From positions 27,044,904 to 27,108,903 of the forward strand of contig VZDJ01007747.1 of the NCBI GenBank assembly GCA_008694505.1: 64,000 bases of DNA. Reading direction: 5' to 3'. How positions within the stretch are numbered: position 1 is the stretch's first letter; every line of letters starts with the position of its first letter. The position numbers and the translations under genes were made by a program. This DNA comes from Cyanoderma ruficeps. Lineage: Eukaryota > Chordata > Aves > Passeriformes > Timaliidae. Under the pieces are notes generated by a model. It saw only the letters and a list, made by a program, of their open reading frames with translations, did not search any database and had not been told where the DNA came from. Below, in pieces: positions 48,018-61,789 of the stretch.

Positions 48018-50355
48018 TATCACTGTTAACACTGAGGCTATTTTTATAAATAGTTCTGAGCCTCTTTCAGCTGCAACTTCAGATTCTCAGCTGCTAGTTG
48101 AGGGAGTGGATGAAGTGGGATTCTATTGTTTCACCTAAAATTCTGCCTTGAGAACACAAATTGTATTGAATTCAGACTTCAAAACTGAGTTGAAAGGTTT
48201 TGCTCTCTAAAAATCAGTTCACATAATGAAAACTGAAGAGGCAGTAATTCTGTGTCAGAAATCATAGGAGAAAAAACTCTGATACAATTCTGAGTCATTG
48301 ACGAACTACAGACCCTTGGCAAAAAACAAAGAAACCCAAAGCAGTTGAGCTTACTTATAAATTTGGCCCAAAATTCATATTTTGATTAAACAAAATCAAA
48401 TACCAACTCTATTTAAAAATATTTAAAGATGTATTGGTATTTAAGGCTTCATGAATATTTTTGATACACTTGTAAGCTTCACTGTAAATTAATATTTCCA
48501 TTTTCAGTCCATGATCCTGAAGCAAAGGGAATATAACACATTCTCATATAAAGTGACTTAGAGCATCTGTATTTGTGCCTTTTTGTTCCTGAATGTATCA
48601 ACCCATCTTCTCTAAGGGGTTTCTATCCCATTTCTTACCAATCAGATTAATATATTTCTTATTTCGTCCTTTTAAAATGGTTTCATATTTATTTATAAAA
48701 TTCTCAGCTTTTCTTGGACACTTAGGAATACAGAGAATATGATTTCTTAGAAGAATCAAATTAGAATGCTTAAGAGTATCTTCAGGGGTGTAGTGTTCAG
48801 GCAGGTAGAAGAGAGATAATCATAGCAAGAAGGCATGCAACTGCACACATTCTCAGAGTAAGAAAAGCCAATTTTTCCAGGAATGACCAGAAGCTGGATG
48901 AAGTTTATTACAGCCTGGAGGAGACAAAATATTGTTGAACTGAGGACAGTACCAGTGAATAGGACTCAGTGAAGAGACTCAGTGTCCAGAGGGAAGATGT
49001 ATGCATGATTTTCTTTAAAAATAGTTTCTCTATTTCCCCAAAGTTCCTCAATGTTTTGCTTCTCAGTTTGAAGCATTTTGATTACTGTTTTTGCCTAATC
49101 GTTTGCAGCTTAAAAGAATTTGGCTGGTTCTGGTGTTCTCGCTTTAAGAAAAACTGAAAACAACTGAAAAACCCCAAAACTCAGGTTGGGCAGAAAGTGG
49201 CATCTTTGTTTTAATGACAGTTTCACTGCACCTGCCAACATATTTAGCCTTTAGAAAGTCCTAACAGCTTTGTACATAAAAGTGTTAAGCATCATATTAT
49301 CACACTATATCTGACAGACTACTGCTTAGTGTTAACCTATTAAGGATGCACATGAAAATATATTAATTGTAGCATGTGTTTGCTGCAGAGAAATATAGAT
49401 GTAACAATGATTTGTCTGATTTGTTCTCTAGCAACGAGAATACAGGGAGAGGCTATATGTTATTAGTGTAGAAACAGATTAACTGGATTTTACCTCCAAT
49501 GAAAATAACTCATTTTAAAGTGTCATATTTGGCCTTTCATTAATGATACTTTCACATTTGCTGAAAATCTACAGTCACAGAAGATAGCTTGCTGATTTAT
49601 GTTTGTTCTTTGTTGTGACTCTAGAAATAAAAGTCTTCTCACAGAGTTTTTATTTTTTTTTATTTTGAAAATAAAAAAAAAACTTTCATGAAATCAAACA
49701 TTTGCAAACAGAATTTGTTTCAATGGTTTCTCTCTCCATAAATTCTTATTTTTTTCTTACTATCTTTTCTTATGTTGTCATCACTTGTCACAGGACGATC
49801 ACAAGAACACAACTGCTATACCTGAAATTCACAAGTGATGTCCCTTTTAGCTACAGTTCTTTTTTGAATCCCAAACTTTCAGATGAGTTGAGGTTGAGGA
49901 ACTTCTGTGCATGAAAAATGCTATTTTTTTGCTATGATATTCAGTATTCAAAAGATCTAATTCTGAGACTGAAACTAGCATTATTTGCGAAAAGTTCTAA
50001 AAATTTAATTTTATAAATTAATGGTTTTTAATTGAATATATGAATATATGAATAATAGGAATTTTTTTCCCTAAATTATCACTGCTACAATCAGTTTTTG
50101 ATGCAACTGTTGAGGTCACAGATTCCACAATTTTTCTATGACTGTGTAGCAACACTTGCATCCAATTCTTTGCTAAACGGTGTGCTAGAGATTTAATATA
50201 CTTGTTAGTACATTAATAGGAACAAAATAATTGAAAATACCATAAAAATAAATATTTTTGAAATAAGCTTATTTGTTGCTTTTAATTTCTAATGTAGTAA
50301 TCTCTAATTTTTCTCCTTTTTTTTAAAGAAATATATACATTTCACATTTAAACAG

Positions 50356-50417
50356 TTCTAATTATCTGGTAATTATCCTTCTAATTATCTGGTATCTGTC
50401 CTTCTAATTATCTGGTA
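50356..50417. repeat. 23-bp tandem repeat, about 2.7 copies
   Basis: Units start at 50356, 50379 and 50402, exactly 23 bp apart. All share the core ttctaattatctggta, and the spacer part differs slightly. The core holds a TAAT site and a TATCTGG word. Confidence 0.93.
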
Positions 50418-52400
50418 CTAGAACTCATCAAAATATTATCTACTAAGGCAAAAAAATTTGACTACTGTAGCTATTTTTCCATTTAAAAAAAATGGAATAT
50501 ATTGCCATTATAAATGCTCATAGGTTCTTTAGACTGACAAGAGTAAAATTTCTTTCCCCCCCTTAACCCCTAAACCTTCCCCTGAACTTCAGAGAATGAG
50601 ATAAGGAAACCCCTGCAGCAAAAGATTCTTTCTTTTCCGAGCCAGTATCAGAAAGGCTGGAGTTTCTTTTGCTGGTTTCTTTGTCTTGTTCATGCTCCTG
50701 AAAAAGACAGTCCAACACACATTGAATTTGACACTTCACTTCAGGACAAATCTGTAAGTGTGGTTCTCTCTTCTATTCATAAATGCCTCAAAAATAAGTG
50801 GAGCTCCATCAAGAGTCAGGACTAGAGGTTGTGAGACTGACAGCAAGTTTTACACACATGCATGCCAATGTGACAACCAAGTCCATTTTTAGAAAGCTGC
50901 ATAGAAACCTCTCTGCATCAGTGTCAAATTAGAGATACTGTTCTGAAACACTGATTACGACTGCATATTTAGCCTGTGTCAGCTGAAAGTATCTGACTTA
51001 TCTATCCCTCTATTACTGCCTGCTGCTGAAATGAATGTCATCTTGTCAATGGGCTCGTCATTGCATTCAGCTGGAAGGTTTGCAGACTTTCAGCTCTGAG
51101 AAAGAGCCATTATGGTGTTTATGTATGACTTCAATACTAGCCCATCCCTTTTTTCAGGAGTTTCAAACTTCTTGGCAATCCACTTTGTTGAACAAAAATG
51201 TGTCCCTGAACAAAAGTGAGTCAATTAATGAGTTTTCTATGCCATTTTTTCAAGGTATAGTTCATCAATGATTCTTTATGCCCTTACAAATATTTCACTT
51301 CTGTGCTTGCTTTAATGTATCTCTGACTGCTTGTGTAGTATTATTTGTTTCCAAAAGCACAGTTCTGTGTGAAAATGTGTGTGGAAAATTCATGTATAAC
51401 AGGCAAATTTTATGACAAGCTGAGGAACAAGGCAGAACTGTTTAGAAATACTTGATTTTATTTTTATCAGGTCCTCTATAAATTAAATGCTTGTTCAATT
51501 AAAATAGATTAATGTCTTATATAAAAAAAGCATTTTCTAGTGAGTCTGCTATACCTAAGATTAGAAGTTTCTTGTCTCCGGGTTTTTCAGATAGTGAAAT
51601 CGTGTTATCTGAAATTTATGGAGGACATATTTTCTTGGGTTTTAGTTGGGTAGGGTTTTTCTGCTTTGTCTTGTCTGTGTGTGTGCATGTATAAATAGAA
51701 ATTGCTAAAAAAAATTTCATTTTTAGATGTCTGTTTACACTAAAAAAAAAAACTTGCAGGGAAAAGCTGCTAGCCTGATTAAATTATTGAATTTTTCTAT
51801 GTCATAATTCACTGCAGTATTTAGGTTTTTGCTTTCTGAAAATTCTGACAGGTTAAAAATATTGTATGGATGATGTAAGAAAGCTCATTCGTTTGCAAAT
51901 ATGAGTAAGATAAATAAAGAGATGCTCTTAAAAGACTAGAACCTAAGGTGAAGAACATAATGCGATCAAGAGATATGCAAAGGAAGAAAAATTAGGGTAT
52001 TTGTCAAGAGATTCTTTCTGGGCTCTGGACTCTGTTGTTGGTCACCTGATGGAACCACACTCCTGCAACACCACATGTCAAAGTGGTGATATGATTGGGC
52101 AGAAATGTGCTTATTAAAGGTCATCGTAACATTGCAGAGATAGAAATAGAAATGTGAAAGCAGAACAGAGCCGAGAAGAGAAAATATTTTTTCCTTCTGG
52201 CTTCCATCTACCACTGATATCAACTGGATTAATGCAAGTGTTTAAGGATTTATCTGTGAACAAGCATTTTAGATCCCTATTGAACATGTTTATTACTAAC
52301 TACTAAAGTTAGACAAAAAATTTAATAGTTTTACTAAAATTAATTCCTGCATCATTGAATGGTTATTAATTCAAATGCAATAAACAGACCTTGAATTTGC

Positions 52401-52424
52401 TTTTTTTTTTTTTTTTTTTTTTTT
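52401..52424. repeat. Poly-T run of 24 with a nearby N
   Basis: An uninterrupted T run is followed 10 bp later by a single N at 52434. Run length in the assembly is probably uncertain. Confidence 0.95.
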
Positions 52425-52434
52425 CTTAACTATN

Positions 52435-52944
52435 TTTTGGTAGTTATGCCAAGAGTAGGAGCGGAGTGTTACTAGACAGCTAGGGAGTACATTGAAATGA
52501 AAGAATCTCTAAGTTCTGGGAATAACTCTGTAGTCCTTTTTTGGAAGGAATGTAGCCAACTATTGTATTTGAAATAGCAATCCCTACAATTTGAAACAGT
52601 TTAGAAGGCCTTTCCAACCCCTCTATGTTGTTTTCTGTGCTACTACTCTTGAGCTGCTTTATAAACAAAAAGACTATGATTTTTCTTTTTCCTAGCATGA
52701 AAATAATTTTAAGGCTGATCTTGTAATCAGTTATGCTGATCTAGTAATCTCATAAAAAAGTGGTGACTTTTCTAAAAGACAGCAAAAATGTTTTTACAAA
52801 AGCATCATTAAAAAAAAGGAGGGCTAAGGAAAATTTCCATCCATCCTTTATTGCATACAAGGGGAAATATTATGACGGAGGATACAGAAAATAATGAACC
52901 CACGAGGTGAAAGACAGAATTGGGGAGCAAAATGAAACCCCCGT
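52435..52944. other. Non-coding DNA
   Basis: No gene or recognised repeat. A 72-codon minus-strand open frame at 52480-52698 is featureless. Confidence 0.5.
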
Positions 52945-53338
52945 AATCAAAGGGGTGAAGCACCTCTCCTTATGAAGAAAGACTGACAGAATTGGGATTG
53001 TTCAGCCTGGAGAAGAGAATGTTCCAAAGAAAACCTTGGAAGAGCCTTCTTCTACCTAAAGGGGGGCCTAGAAGAAAGGTAGAGAGTTTTTACAAGCATG
53101 TGCAGTGATGAGACAAGAAGAAATAGTTTTAAACTGAAGAGGCTAAGTTTAGATTAAATATTAGGAAGAAATTATGTACTGTGAGGATGGGGACACTGGA
53201 ACGTGTTGCCCAGAGAGGTTGTGGAGGCCCCATCTCTAGAAGTATTCAGGACCAGGTTAGACGGAGCTTTGAGCAAACTGGTCCAGTGAAAGCTGTTCTT
53301 TCTCATGACAGGGGCATTGGAACTAGATGATCTGTAAG
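52945..53338 (+). mobile_element. CR1 LINE 3' part, interrupted by another CR1
   Basis: Sense CR1 landmarks occur in order: 'gaagcacctctccttatgaa', 'ttgttcagcctggagaag', 'agttttaaactgaagagg', 'ttagattaaatattagg', 'gttgcccagagaggttgtgg', 'ggttagacggagctttgagc', and 'gaactagatgatctgtaag'. At that point the element breaks off. Its expected continuation, ggtcccttc... and the terminal aaccattctatgatt, appears about 207 bp later at 53546-53581. It is therefore one element split by a later insertion. Confidence 0.9.
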
Positions 53339-53545
53339 ATCACAGAGTCAAGGAATCATTTCGGTTGGAAAAAGCCTTCAAAGTCATCACATTCAACGTT
53401 TAATCAATCACTGCCTTGTCAACTAGACCATAACACTGAGTGCCATGTCCAGTTGTTTTTTGAACATCTCCAGGGATGGTGACTCCAGCTCCCTGGGTAG
53501 TCCATCTCAATGCTTAATAACTCTTTACATAAGGAAATTCTTTCT
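53339..53545 (-). mobile_element. CR1 LINE inserted in opposite orientation inside another CR1
   Basis: The plus strand starts with 'gagtcaaggaatcatttcgg', the complemented terminal repeat, and 'ttggaaaaagccttc'. It then runs through a 'catcacattcaacgtttaa' segment, 'tccagttgttttttgaacat', 'ctccagggatggtgactcc', 'ctccctgggtagtccatc' and 'ataaggaaattctttct'. It is a 5'-truncated minus-strand CR1. It lies exactly between two adjacent pieces of the plus-strand CR1, so it inserted after that copy was in place. Confidence 0.9.
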
Positions 53546-53581
53546 GGTCCCTTCAAATGCAAACCATTCTATGATTTTATG
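53546..53581 (+). mobile_element. 3' end of the split plus-strand CR1
   Basis: The piece 'ggtcccttcaaatgcaaacc' followed by attctatgattttatg is the canonical CR1 3' terminus. It completes the element that starts at 52945. Confidence 0.9.
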
Positions 53582-56500
53582 AAAAGAAAAAGAAGTATTT
53601 AGGCAGATAGTAGTGACAGTAAAATGAAAACTTTGTCAAGACAGTGAAGTTATACTAGAATGTAGTCATGGAACATTCTCTTAGTTTTAGAATGATTCTT
53701 TTCCCCACCATCTTGAGGAAAGGAAATTGACCAGTCTAATTAATTAAAATTCAACACTTGTCCAATAAATTCAGATGGGTAGATGTAATTATATGTTTTT
53801 CATTGTTGTGTTAAATGGATAAAATAAAGACCATTCCGAGAGGGAAATGTTGTTTAATATGCAAGGTACAAAAAGGAAGAGTTGTTTAGTAAACTGTAAA
53901 TACTCTGAGGCATAAGCTCATTACTTTTGTTGCAATGCAAAAGAGCCCCACTAATTCTCATTAATGACTTGGAGACTCACTGTAAATGACTGAATTTTAT
54001 TATGAGACATTAGGTGAAATAAATGGTAAAACTCTCATGGACTTGCAATTGCAGTTTGATTGGTATCAAGGCAAATGAGTAAGAAAAATAGCAAGAACTA
54101 ATTACAAAATATCTGCTGGTCATTTTTATGATGGACAGTTTCATTTCAAATATTTGAGGGGGAACATAGATGGAACTAAACTAGGTTAATTAGTCTCTTT
54201 AAGTAGAAAAAATGGAGCTAAACTATATCAATTTTCAAAATAAGATGGCACCTTTTTTTTTTGGAAACATTTCCTCATATTATTAAGGTTGTTGTTTTGT
54301 CTCCCACTTCAATATAATAACACTAATAATATATACACTACTACTAATTATAAAATTGGTAACCATTATTTTGTCTGCAAAACCATACACTTCTAAAGAA
54401 AAATTGCTGAGCAATAGATACCGAGGCATCTTTGGAACTCTACCTATAGCACACTGATTCTTTACTTTTCTTGGTGCTATTACATTGAAATTTCCTATTT
54501 TCAAAATCACTCACCAGTGTGTGATTAGATGCAGCATACTAGCAACAGCACCATCCTTTTCTGGCGACCTTCTCTATTTTTTCTTATACTGTGTTTTTCT
54601 TGATACAACAGGAAGAAAGCAGCTATTCTACATCTTAAATTATTTTAAAAAATAATAATTCACAAGGTGTTTTCATACTTCCATTAATTGTAAATTCTCA
54701 TCTTCTTATCTTCTCATCTGGAAAAAATCTGCTAACAATTATAAGCCGTTGACTTCATGTGAAAGAATGTTATTTGGTTTTGTATATCTTTTTCTTAATA
54801 CTCTGCTTGCCATCTGGATCTGAATTTAAAGATGTAAAATTCTGTAGAAATTGGAGATATACAAAGAGAAGGATCTTTTTCAAAATAAGTGAAGGAAAGA
54901 AAAATCACATGGACTAAAGATGTCAGAAGATGAACAAATAAAATGCACAGGAAAAGGAATATAACCACTTAACTACTGAAAAAACCATCTAGGATCTGTG
55001 CCCATTATCACAGAAAGATGGAAAATTATTTCACACATACAATTTCACAAAAGCAACCCTTTTATCTGTATTCTGATAAGTAGCTTTTCTACATCAGCGG
55101 AATTAATTTTCAGGATTCTGGCAACTAACTTACATAGAATAAGGGATTTCTGGAGACTACATATGTGAGAAGTTCCAGCTGCTGATTTCAAGTAATTCTG
55201 CTGGGGTTTCTTTGTCTTTTCTAAGTTAAATTAAATGCAAAACAACAGATAGAAATGGTGCTGAACATTTTCTGTGGCAATTATTCACGTGCATAGAAAC
55301 CCAGTTCCTGAAAGGATTTAGATTCTACTCTCCCTAGAATAGAAAATGTGGTCTTTTTTTGTTTTATCAAACAAAATAAAGCCCTAAGGTACCACTTTAG
55401 GTCTCAGTGTCTAACAATTTAACACTGAGATCTTCAAATATCTCTTTCTAGCACAGGGATATTGAATGCTCACTGTATATTTTTACCATCTTACACAGCC
55501 CCATAGAGCAGTTGTTGCTTTGTTGTGCTTATTCTTAGAGGTGTGCTCCAAATTCCACATAAATGGCAAACAAAAGTGTCGACAAAAGGCAGCAGGGCAC
55601 TCTGGAGAGGAGGGGCAGAGTCACAGGCCTGCTACCTTGCTCCTGCAATAGCCAGGAGAGCTCAGATGGGCTACAAGATGCCTGTCCTGAGCACTGTTGT
55701 CCATAACACAGTTCCACAGGCTTCCATAACAGCACCTTAAGGGGGACATCTTCATTACTATCTCCCTTTTCAGCTGTAGAATACTCAGATTTTTTTTTTT
55801 CTCCTAAGAATTTATTTATAATAAATAAGATTTCTTGAAACAGGAACTTTTGATACAGACTGCCAAGCATGTAATGAGATTACACTGTCATAATCAGTTT
55901 CTGGTTTTCTGACTACTTCGCTCTTAAATAAGTTGTGAAGCTTCACCAAGAATGAGTAGAAGAGACCTGCTACAACCTGCACCATCACTCAGGAGCTTGA
56001 TAGTGAGTACACCTTTACACAAAGTGACAGACCTTGAGCAGACATCCTTCTTTGAAGGAACATGGTGATCTGAAGGCTTGAATGACCTCAGTAAAGTGAT
56101 ACATTTGCTACTGAGCCTCATGCAAGAAGCCATTTTAAGTGCCCAGTTTCATAGATGTAGTCTGAAATAGTTTTTTTTGTAGGAGGGTGGACAGGTATCC
56201 ATTTACTAAAATTACATTATTACATGAAAAAAATAGAAGAATTTCATATTTAAGAGGTGTTAAAATAAATACAAATCAAATATAATATAAACTCTGGTGT
56301 CAAATGCACAACGTGTACCCCTTTAAAGGGCATTTCTTTAAATGAGTTTAACATTAAATGTGTTAACAAATACAGCTTGATAGGATGTATCCATCAGTTA
56401 TTTTAGTTCAAACTGCATTCAGAGAGAAAAGTCTCAGCTAAGAAAGAGAGAAAGAAATTGAAAGCAGATCCCACATTCCTGTGTATTGAAAAACACCCTG

Positions 56501-59500
56501 CCCTCTTTACAAAATAAATCTTTCTTAAAGGCACCTTCTGACATTCACTGTGACAGGGAAAATAGCCATCAGCAACAACTGGCAGCCAAAGAATATTGAG
56601 CTGCTTTGAGTTGTTCTCAAGAGATAGGAATTCTAGCAAGCAAATCCTTTTACACTGGCTAAAAATGTCCATTTTTTTACCTGTGATCACCAGATACTCA
56701 GCAAATAAATTTCTCCTGCAGCATCCCTCTGCTGCAGAGCTCAGTGAGGTTTTTTTCAAAGCATTTTATTTCTATTGACTTTTTTATACCTTAAAAGTTT
56801 AGTGAAGGAGTGAAAGTGTGGTTTAGGCCTGAATTACTTCTTTATTGTTGCAAAATAAGCTAAAGTTTAGTATCTGAGATCTGTTTTTCTGTGACATATG
56901 AAATATAGCACACCATTTCTAAAGATTTTGCCATCATTGCTTAAATGTCACAGATCACTCCCTGTTAGAAGTCTCTGTAGAGACTATATAGGTATACCAC
57001 TACTACTACTATTAAATATATCTATAAAATAAATAATACTAATTTATACATTTAGAAAATTTAGCCTAGGCAGCACCTTGTGAAAATAATAAACCTGAAT
57101 AAGAATGAAGTGCTTCCAAGTAAAATTAGCACACTAACTTTTGCTTGGGGGTGGTTTGAATAACAATGAGGATGTGCAGTATATGACTAGCTGTTTGCAA
57201 GTACAACAATCTGTGACCACATAGCCCAATAATAAGTATTGCCATGGCTATCAACAAGCCATAAGTTTGGACAGAAATTGCTAAACATCAGGACTGTGGT
57301 TTGTCAGACTTGCTCTGTCTGAACTTTACTTGAACTTCTGAATTTGTTTCACTGTGAAACACTTTCTTTATTTGGTGAGGTATTTATGGCTAAATAATTT
57401 TACTTTTGTTTATTTTTGTGTGGTGCAGACATGGTTATATGGAGGTTAACAAGCAGTATTTCTGTATAGAATGAAATATTTCTACTCTAACACAATGCAT
57501 TAGAGAAATGCAGATCTGGTACCCTAACAGAGGCTTTCAGAAAGGGAGACAAAAGACTTGACATAGAGGAGTACAGGCATGGGATAATCAGGGATGTAGC
57601 ACAGATAAAGAGATCATACAATAATATATGTTTTTACTTGTGCAAATAAATAAATTAACAGTGTCATTGCAATTCCCTGGAAAGTTTACAGTGTCTACAT
57701 GGCTGCATATGGATTTATAGAATTTCTAATGCCCTTACAATCTCTAATATTAAACATACATGGATATAAAATATGATCCCATAGAAAATCTTCCTAATGG
57801 CATGTATTTAAGAAGATCTTGACCTTCTCTGATTACTCAGTATTATTTCTGTCTGCTAACTTCACGAGCTTCTGGGAATGTTTAAACCAGGTAAACAGTT
57901 ATGCAGAACTTGTGTTTAAAGCTTCTGGTTATGCTTCAGTAATCTAAGAAATCAAGTAAAGTTACTACAGGATTTTATCTATGTTCAGCTGTTACAATAT
58001 AAAGTCTAAATTTAAAATATTTGCCTTTGGTTAATTTGCCTGCAAGCAGGAAGCTTCTGTAGTAATCTGAAATCTATTGCATCTGAGTCTAATTCAAAAC
58101 CAATATTTTTTAACTCTTACAGCAAAATAACTGCATTTTCAGGGATATATTCTCAAAGAAGGTTTTGAAGAACGTTATTGTAAAAATAGATACCTTGGTG
58201 AATATGCAAATTATTTTACATGAGAGGACACTAGGTCTATAATATACATCTAAATGTTATATGTACCATCCATTTCCTAGCTATTCAAAAAGAAGTAGAG
58301 ATAAGGATTTGATTCTTCAGGAAATAAAATATGGTAGGTCTTTTAAAGAACTACAATAACTTCATATTAAACCCAAAAAATAATATTGAAATGTACCTTG
58401 AAACTATTTGAAAACACAAATGTCTTTTTAGATTCACGGTCTTAAAAGAAAGAGAATTCCAAATTGTTTTGGAAAATTTACTCTGTTACATCTACTGCTC
58501 TGCTTTACAGGACTGAGATGTAAGAAACTGTAAATTCCTTCTTTTCTTGTGCTACATTAATGCTCCTTTTTCTGTGTATCCAAAGATATGATGAAGAGCA
58601 GCTCAGTTCATAAATAACTCATTTTGCATTCTCCCTCACTAAATCTCAATGATATGTTTTGTGTATAATACAAAAGCATACTGGAATAAAATAATGACAA
58701 AAGCATTAATAATTACACAGATGACAAAAAGAAGAAAATACCTGTTGCAACATGAAATGAATTTAAAAAAAAAGCTTGGAATAATGGAATACATCCAATT
58801 GCATAAAAATACGCAAAAATTACTTAATACACAAAAGGAGATTCAAAAACAATAGCAATGAATTAATAAAAAATTAGTTATTAAATCGAACAAAAAGTAA
58901 GAGATAATCTAGTTACTGAGACCTTGACTTTATAGAGTTTTATTCACATTACAAATAAATGCTTTTAATTAGTTTCTTTCAAATTTTTTTGCACAATTCT
59001 CAGAAAGGAGGCCTCTGTATCTTATTTTTGACAGTACCAAAGCTCTTGTTACCATGGTAATAATTTGATTTGAGGTTTTTGTTGTTTCTTTAAGCATTTT
59101 TCTTGTACAGATCTGACCAATGAGTTTTGTTACTTAAATTCATTTATGCAAAATAAAAATAATCAACACATGGGGGCATATACAACATTTAAAGAAAATA
59201 AAGGCATAAGTTCTGCCCATCCTCATTAGTCCAAAACAGCCAGATAACTCTGCTTAAGTCATTGGCCAAAACATTATTTGGAATATGTTAAAGGGTCTGT
59301 GGCTCTGTACAGTTGCAACCTGGAGACCTGCATATCAATTTTCAAGCTTTACCATAGTCTTCAAGAATGTCAACCTTAACAGCTTACCAAGGGCGCTTCC
59401 CTAGCCTTTAGCTTTATCACCTTATTCAACACTCTACTCTCTATTCCTTACATTTTCTTCCTGACACTCTACTCTTTTATGACCTTTTTCAGAGCTATTT

Positions 59501-61734
59501 ACCTTTGCCTGTCAGTTTAGGTTGTTATAGAATGGAAATTTTAGACACTTCTTCTCTAAGAAGACTATTCTCTTCCAATGGAAGAGAAAACAACAAAAAA
59601 GGCAAACTTAAGTCATTTATTAATAACACATATACAAGAATGAAATTTTGCAACCAAGTGTATAGTAGAATAAGTTGCTCTTTTTTTTTAGCAGCTTTTT
59701 TATAAAAGCTCTAATCTTTGTCCTTCTGGTAGCTATGCTTCTAGGAAGCTTGCAAAACTAATATAAAGAAAAAGGTGTTTCTTTTATTCTTACATAATTG
59801 TCATACAAACCCTTTCACTTGTTATGTTTAATTCTTCTACCATAAAGGAAAATCAGAAAGTGTGGTCTCCTGTTTTAATCTGCTCTTTTAAGAAGCAAAC
59901 AATGAAAAGAGAGTGGCAAAGATCACTGTACTTCAATTTAATACTTTTATAGTGCTATTCAGTAGTTCAGTCACAAATCAGAAAATGGAAATGCCTTACA
60001 CTTGCATAGCAAATATCAGAAGACATATTTTATAGAGTTTCAAGGAATTTTGTAATAAGAATATTTGTAAAATTATTTATCAGTGCAGCAAAATAACAAA
60101 GAATTTCTCAAATTTTATGTCAGGACCCAGAAAACTCAAAATTTTATAAATAGGTACAAAATACCAAGGGTCCTGCCCTTTTTAAATATCACTGTAGCAA
60201 CTAATTTTACTTTGGAATATTTTAAATAAAGCGGCAAATCTCCTTGAACTAAAACTTCTTTAGGAGTCCTTAGAACAAGAGAATAAATAGCATAAATATA
60301 TAACAGTATGCTTTCTTGATGACCGACCACCAAATTATTTTGATTTTTGAATATAAAAAAGCTAAATCTAGTTTGCTGGAAAGAGGGAAAAGCTGAATTT
60401 GTGGTCACTAGCAGTTGTTTTAAATAAAAACATACAAAATTGAGCAAGTGTAAGAGAAAACCACAACATTCCTTTACTAAGAAAGCAAATGGAATAAAAA
60501 TTGAAGTGGAAACTCTTCTAGTAAAATTAAAAATTGTATGTTGATTTTGAAGTATTCTTGGGTTTGTGCATTATAAAGTTATCTAGAAATAAGAATCTTT
60601 TAAATAACTTAAATATTTTTGAAGATAAAATTGCAGAACATTTGTTGTTCTCTCTGTCCACAAGTGGCTGCAGGAATAAATCAATGCATAATCCTAGTTC
60701 AGAAAACCTGTTGTGAAAAATGTTCTTCATTTAAAAATAAACATATGAGATCTATGTGCTACAAAATATTGGGACATAATGCATCGTAAATATGTGTGGT
60801 ATTTTGAAGGTCAGCGGGAGTTAAGCTCTTAATTCAGTTAAATGCTTTTGTAAAACCGGTGACTATATGCTCCCTAGGTCCATGAGGATGCTAAAAAAAA
60901 TAGTTTTTTATATTCTGCTATTTAGCTGACACAAAAAACAGTCTGCAAATATTATTTAAAATAACAAAATGAGGTTGTTTACATGATAAAGAATGACAGA
61001 TTTACCAAGAGGTCTCTAATATAAATCATTTGAGTTTTATCAGCACAAGAGAACAAATTTTTATAAAGATGGCAGAGTATAAACAACCAGCAAACTTCTC
61101 ATTGTTGTAAAATAAGTTACTTTAAAATGTAACTTTAAATCGAAAAACTGTCTCTTGCAGGGAGGATGAAGTATGAAGAGAAAAGTGGTTATGGTGTCTG
61201 TACTTGAAAATAGAGTTGTTTAAATATAGCTTTATTGTTACACTGTTTTTGCCAAGTTACTTAGTTAGTCATATAGGGTAACATCCATCTTTGTGAAGGC
61301 TAAAAAGAAGAGTGAAATCCCCAAAGATCCCTTTTGCTTTCTTTCCCTGGAAGAGAATGAAGGAAAGAAAATACAGGGTCTTCACTTGACAATTCTGTGC
61401 ATATTCACTTAATTTTGACAGATATTAAGTACCTTGATAATAACTTTTAAACTGAAATTTGCATTTACTTGCTTTTCTTTCCTTTGCAGTTCTTATAAAT
61501 TTGGATCATTCTTAAAAGTTTTAAGAATGAAAATAGAATGATTGCTGCTACATCAAAACCTTCAGAACAGGAGACTGAGTTGTATGGTTGACAACGAAAA
61601 TATCCACGCAGAGAAATTGCTTCAGATAAATGTAGGGATTTATAAAATATGCAGAAATTGATTGGGGGATTAGTTAACATTCTATCAACCTTCCCCTAGA
61701 TATTCTTTCAAAAACGTTTGTCCTTGTCACAATT
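53582..61734. other. AT-rich non-coding DNA
   Basis: About 8.2 kb with no gene or recognised repeat. The parts at about 55560-55740 and 55930-56150 are less AT-rich and hold overlapping open frames on both strands (55466-55870, 55924-56133) without a family resemblance. They may be old retroelement remnants. An (ACT)n run lies at 56997-57012. Open frames at 56403-56778, 58649-58855, 60136-60447 and 60527-60730 are featureless. Confidence 0.55.
56997..57012. repeat. (ACT)n microsatellite
   Basis: Five ACT/CTA units in a row. Confidence 0.85.
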
Positions 61735-61789
61735 AAAAAAAAAAAAAAAAAAATTAAAAAAAAAAGTGAAGAAGAAAAAAAAAAAGGTN
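61735..61789. repeat. A-rich low-complexity tract with one N
   Basis: A run of 19 A's is followed by further A runs broken by tt and gaag, with an N at 61789. It could be the decayed tail of a retrotransposed copy, but no matching body was recognised on the left. Confidence 0.85.

Larger units (their letters stand above)
44504..52400. other. AT-rich non-coding DNA
   Basis: About 7.9 kb without a recognised gene or retroelement. It holds several short tandem duplications listed separately and a 16-bp palindrome at 48002-48017. All open frames are short and featureless (45201-45413, 48969-49157, 49702-49914, 51035-51271, 51512-51694, 51966-52223). Confidence 0.55.

Noticed and set aside
61735..61789. 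Poly-A tail of a processed pseudogene
   Set aside because: No recognisable coding body or target duplication next to it. It is treated as a simple A-rich tract.
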